From the NCBI RefSeq assembly GCF_002735905.1, contig NZ_PEBD01000010.1, positions 558,001-622,000 on the forward strand: DNA of 64,000 bases, given 5' to 3'. The DNA comes from Williamsia muralis (GTDB taxonomy: Bacteria > Actinomycetota > Actinomycetes > Mycobacteriales > Mycobacteriaceae). The translations under genes were made by a program, and so were the position numbers. A model generated the notes under the pieces. It made no database searches and was not told the DNA's origin. It was given only the letters and a program-made list of their open reading frames with translations. This document shows, in pieces, positions 60,952-64,000 of the stretch (its first letter is position 1; every line of letters starts with the position of its first letter).

Positions 60952-62951
60952 CCACTCTCCGGCCGGTGATGGACAAGAACGATCCCATCATCTTCCTGAT
61001 CGGAACCGGCCTGGCCATCGCGGGATCCATCGCGCTGCTCGGACCTCGACCACTGCTGGTGGTCGCGGCGCCGTTCGCGGTTGCCGTCGCCGTGTATGCG
61101 ATGCGACGGCCGCTCGTGACACTGCTGATCCTCGTCGTGTCCGAGGTCCTCAACCTTGCGGGGATCGTGGCACTGCACGCTCAGCTGCCGGTGTTTCCTG
61201 CGTCGCTTGCACTTGGCGCACTGACCATCGGTATCGCGTTGCGTTCGCCCGAGGGCAGGGCGAAGATCAACCGCTGGACTACCTATTTCGCCGGCCTGGT
61301 GTGCATCTACCTTGGGACGCAGGCCATTGCGATCCTGGGCAGCGTCGACAACCAGGAGTCGATGTGGACCTTCCGGCGCATCCTCCTCGACTGCGTATTC
61401 CTGTTGATCGTCCTGATGTTGGCGCAGTTGAGCGAACGGCCCTGGGTGATGGCCGCGGCCATCGTTCTCCCGCTCGCCGTCTTGTCGTTGCTCGCCTTGG
61501 TCAATCAGGTTGTGTTCAGCGGAACCATGTCCTTCGGCGGCTTCTCCACAGTCACCGAAGCCTCCGGTGAGCTCACCACAACGTTGCGGTACGGCGGGCC
61601 ACTTCCCGACTCGAACTTCTGGGGCCGAAACCTCGTGATGGGCATGCCCCTTGCGTGCGCGTTGCTGACCCGGTCGATCCGCCGCAACGATCGCATCGCG
61701 ACGGCACTGTGGGGTGGTTCGGCAGTCGCTCTCCTGATCGGTGTGTACCTGACGCAGTCGAGAGGCACCTTCCTTGCTGCGGCCGTCGGCGTGCTGGTCT
61801 GGATCGTGGCGAGCGGCCCGGCCGTCCGGCGATGGAGCTTGGTCGCCGTACCGTTCCTCGCGCTCATGCTGGTGATCCCCGGTGTGGGAAACAGGTTGTC
61901 GGCGTTGGTCAACGACGTGTTCGCCGCCGACGTCGACTACGGGATCGACCCGTCGATCCTGGGACGCAAAGCAGCCCAGGAGATTGCGTGGGCGATGTTC
62001 GATGATCGCCCCATGTACGGCTTCGGACCCGGCACCTACTACACGCGGGTGCCCGAATACGCGGGGACTGTGGAAACAGCGGTGGTGCACCCCACCGACG
62101 CCCCGCACAACCTGTACGCACAGCTTGCCGCCGAGACCGGTATCGTCGGCCTGCTCGGTTGGCTGATCATGGTCGGTGGAGTGGTCGCCGTGGTGATCCT
62201 GCGGATGGGTTCGGTCACCTCCGGCAACCGCCGCACACTGCTCGCCGCTGCGCTGGCGGCAGTGATCGCCTGGTCAGCCGCGAGCATCTTCCTCCACCTG
62301 GCCTACTTCCGGTCCTTCGCTCTTGTCATCGCGCTGGCGGCGTTCTTGGCGTCGACGGGCGGTCCGGTGAAGGCGCGGGCTCTTGCCCGCGGTCGACGAA
62401 CTGCGGTGGTCGTCTGCGGTTCACTGGGCGTGGGAGCCGTGGTCGCCGGAACGGTGTTGTGGTCGACGGCTTCTCACGACACGACGGCCAATCAGCAGCT
62501 GATGCTGTTACCGCGAGGCGATTCGGGTGATACTTACTTCGGATACGCGCTCGACATACGTTCTCGCACCCCAGTTCTCCCGACCTACTCGGCGATCATG
62601 AGGTCTGCCGACTCGCCGGCCACCGTGGCCGCTGACCCAGTTCGAGGAGTGATCACCATCAGCCTCACCGACGCGGACGCCGCGACAGCCGAGACCCGGC
62701 TGAGGTCCGCTGTGGAGGAGGCACGCGAGCGGGTTCGTGCTGTGGGTGCTGACGACGAATACTCCATCGTCAACGTCGGGAATCCATACGAGACGTCTCA
62801 CACGGGACATTCGTCGACTTCGGTACTGCTGGCTTTGGTTCTGGGCGCAGGTGCGGCCGGCGCGACTGCGGCGGTGCTCCGCCGAGTTCGTCGGCGGCCC
62901 GCCGGGGAAGTGCGGCCGGGCGAGCAGGATCTGGTCGGGGCGCAGCGATGA
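60948..62951 (+). CDS. O-antigen polymerase/ligase with C-terminal Wzz-like domain (fusion)
   Basis: A 667-residue membrane protein. Residues ~10-470 are a Wzy/WaaL-type polytopic domain, with IAWAMFDDRPMYGFGPGTYYTRVPEYAG and TDAPHNLYAQLAAETGIVGLLGW (PHN-Y...E-x-G motif). From ~484 the chain continues with helix AVVVCGSLGVGAVVAGTVLW, an outside segment (YFGYALDIRSRTPVL ... ADPVRGVITISLTDADAATAETRLR) and a last helix (about 622-642), the layout of a Wzz/YveK chain-length domain. A polymerase fused to a chain-length domain is uncommon. Start overlaps the previous gene; stop overlaps the GT4 start. Confidence 0.85.
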   Translation: MTTLRPVMDKNDPIIFLIGTGLAIAGSIALLGPRPLLVVAAPFAVAVAVYAMRRPLVTLLILVVSEVLNLAGIVALHAQLPVFPASLALGALTIGIALRSPEGRAKINRWTTYFAGLVCIYLGTQAIAILGSVDNQESMWTFRRILLDCVFLLIVLMLAQLSERPWVMAAAIVLPLAVLSLLALVNQVVFSGTMSFGGFSTVTEASGELTTTLRYGGPLPDSNFWGRNLVMGMPLACALLTRSIRRNDRIATALWGGSAVALLIGVYLTQSRGTFLAAAVGVLVWIVASGPAVRRWSLVAVPFLALMLVIPGVGNRLSALVNDVFAADVDYGIDPSILGRKAAQEIAWAMFDDRPMYGFGPGTYYTRVPEYAGTVETAVVHPTDAPHNLYAQLAAETGIVGLLGWLIMVGGVVAVVILRMGSVTSGNRRTLLAAALAAVIAWSAASIFLHLAYFRSFALVIALAAFLASTGGPVKARALARGRRTAVVVCGSLGVGAVVAGTVLWSTASHDTTANQQLMLLPRGDSGDTYFGYALDIRSRTPVLPTYSAIMRSADSPATVAADPVRGVITISLTDADAATAETRLRSAVEEARERVRAVGADDEYSIVNVGNPYETSHTGHSSTSVLLALVLGAGAAGATAAVLRRVRRRPAGEVRPGEQDLVGAQR

Positions 62952-64000
62952 CAACGCGCCCGATTGTGCTTGTGGAGTTCTCCCCATCAGGTGGATTGTT
63001 CCAATTCGCAGTGCAATTGGGTGATGCGATGTCGGAGGCGGGACGGCCGGTTGTGCTCATCACCGGGCCCAGGCCCGAGCTGGCGCCGTCACGCGGTCTG
63101 ACCATCCGCCCGCTGCTGCCGACGTGGCATCCCGCAGACGACACCGTCCGACCCGCATGGTTCTCGGCGGCCCGCCGTGTGCTGCGTGCCGGGCAGCTCG
63201 TGCTGGCGTGGTCGGTACTGGCAGTCGCACTCGTCCGTATCCGACCCGGAGCCGTGCTGTGGTCGCACTGGCGATTCTCCTTCGAGCCGATGTTCGTGGT
63301 GATGATCACCAAGATCGTGAGAGATGCCGTCTTCGGGATCGTGGCGCATGAGCCGTTACCGAGGTCGGACGCGAAGGACACGAGCACGCCGAAGTCGGGA
63401 ATCCTGGTCGACAACGCCTTTTCGGCCGCGTGGCGGCAGATGGACGTCGCGTTTGTACTGGGGCCGCGCACACGGGACCTGGTGCTCGAACACTTCGACC
63501 CCGCCGGCCCGGTGATCGTCATCCCGCACGGCGATGAACGTGCCCTGCGTACATCGCGTGTCCTTGCGCCTGTATCGGAGTCCGATCAGGTGGCACTCTT
63601 CTTCGGTACCTGGACCGCCTACAAAGGCATCGACGTCCTCCTCGACGCTTTCGCCATCGTCCGGGCCGATCTACCCGACGCCCGGTTGGTTCTCGCCGGG
63701 GCGGTCGGCGCCGACATCGACCTCGACAGCCTGCTGCAGCGGGCCGATGAGATCGGGAACATCAGCACGCATGCCGGTTACATTGCGGTAGAAGAGGTCC
63801 CGGCCATCGTCGAGTCCGCCCGCGTTGTCATCACGCCGTACATCCGGGCGAGCCAGAGCGGTGTCGCCCACCTCGCCTACACCTTCGGGCGCCCAGTGAT
63901 CGCGACCACCGTCGGAGACCTGCCCGAGGTGGTCCGCGACGGGGTGACCGGGTTGCTGGTGCCGCCCGGTGACGCGTTGGCCCTCGCCGGGGCCATGATC
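62948..64000 (+). CDS. GT4 glycosyltransferase, 3' end cut by window edge
   Basis: ATG 62948 (ATGA overlap with the polymerase stop) opens a frame of 351 codons still open at 64000. It is a GT-B glycosyltransferase: VLVEFSPSGGLFQFAVQLGDAM at the N-terminus and, in the C-terminal half, ALFFGTWTAYKGIDVLLDAFAIVRADLPDARLVLAG and VITPYIRASQSGVAHLAYTFGRPVIATTVGDLPEVVRDGVTGLLVPPGD, the GT4 donor-binding region. It probably lacks only a few dozen residues. Part of polysaccharide locus II. Confidence 0.9.
   Translation, partial: MTTRPIVLVEFSPSGGLFQFAVQLGDAMSEAGRPVVLITGPRPELAPSRGLTIRPLLPTWHPADDTVRPAWFSAARRVLRAGQLVLAWSVLAVALVRIRPGAVLWSHWRFSFEPMFVVMITKIVRDAVFGIVAHEPLPRSDAKDTSTPKSGILVDNAFSAAWRQMDVAFVLGPRTRDLVLEHFDPAGPVIVIPHGDERALRTSRVLAPVSESDQVALFFGTWTAYKGIDVLLDAFAIVRADLPDARLVLAGAVGADIDLDSLLQRADEIGNISTHAGYIAVEEVPAIVESARVVITPYIRASQSGVAHLAYTFGRPVIATTVGDLPEVVRDGVTGLLVPPGDALALAGAMI

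Noticed and set aside
60921-62108. 395-codon minus-strand frame opposite the Wzy-Wzz gene
   Set aside because: His/Arg/Asp/Gln-rich antisense shadow without a recognisable domain.

Overview
The window comes from a high-GC, mycolic-acid-containing actinobacterium (Mycobacteriales; Gordonia, Williamsia or a near relative is my best guess, not proven). Three things point there: a secreted antigen-85-type mycolyltransferase, a pitA / small membrane protein / DUF3349 cluster close to menB laid out much as in mycobacteria, and an F420-type luciferase-like oxidoreductase.

Layout. (1) 1-2.3 kb, minus strand: phosphate transporter PitA, a small membrane protein and two DUF3349 proteins. (2) 2.5-6.3 kb: an LLM oxidoreductase, an AbiEi/DUF559-like gene sitting between two arrays of exact 72-bp-period tandem repeats, and a DUF2236 oxygenase-like protein. 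(3) 6.3-12.1 kb: a heterodimeric ABC exporter with one degenerate ATP site, a secreted mycolyltransferase, and three unannotated hydrophobic micro-ORFs (28, 32 and 21 codons) that resemble one another. (4) 12.3-16.8 kb: menB, two small membrane proteins, a PaaI-type thioesterase, 3-hydroxyisobutyryl-CoA hydrolase and an EchA8-type enoyl-CoA hydratase.

(5) 17.7-31.6 kb, plus strand: a full Wzx/Wzy exopolysaccharide locus (initiating transferase, tyrosine phosphatase, UDP-glucose dehydrogenase, a two-domain glycosyltransferase fusion, epimerase, two acetyltransferases, GT2, Wzy, pyruvyl transferase, Wzx, Wzc-like tyrosine kinase). Much of it looks lower in GC than the rest. (6) 31.7-53.4 kb: a giant NRPS of about 5,970 residues directly after the kinase, then a DUF4012 membrane protein, a DrrA/DrrB-type exporter and a tiny membrane protein. 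The NRPS reads C-A-T-C-A-T-C-A-T-C-A-T-C-T-C-A-T-TE, so one C-T pair has no adenylation domain. (7) 53.9-64 kb: a PAS-GGDEF protein, a cupin, and a second polysaccharide locus (initiating transferase and GT4 on minus; flippase, Wzz-like, Wzy-Wzz fusion and a GT4 cut by the right edge on plus).

Together regions 5-7 look like a cell-surface locus in which a lipopeptide or acyl-peptide assembly line is embedded between two polysaccharide assembly sets. The mycolyltransferase with its micro-ORFs is a separate candidate outer-membrane (mycomembrane) system. I saw no tRNA, rRNA, CRISPR array or insertion sequence.
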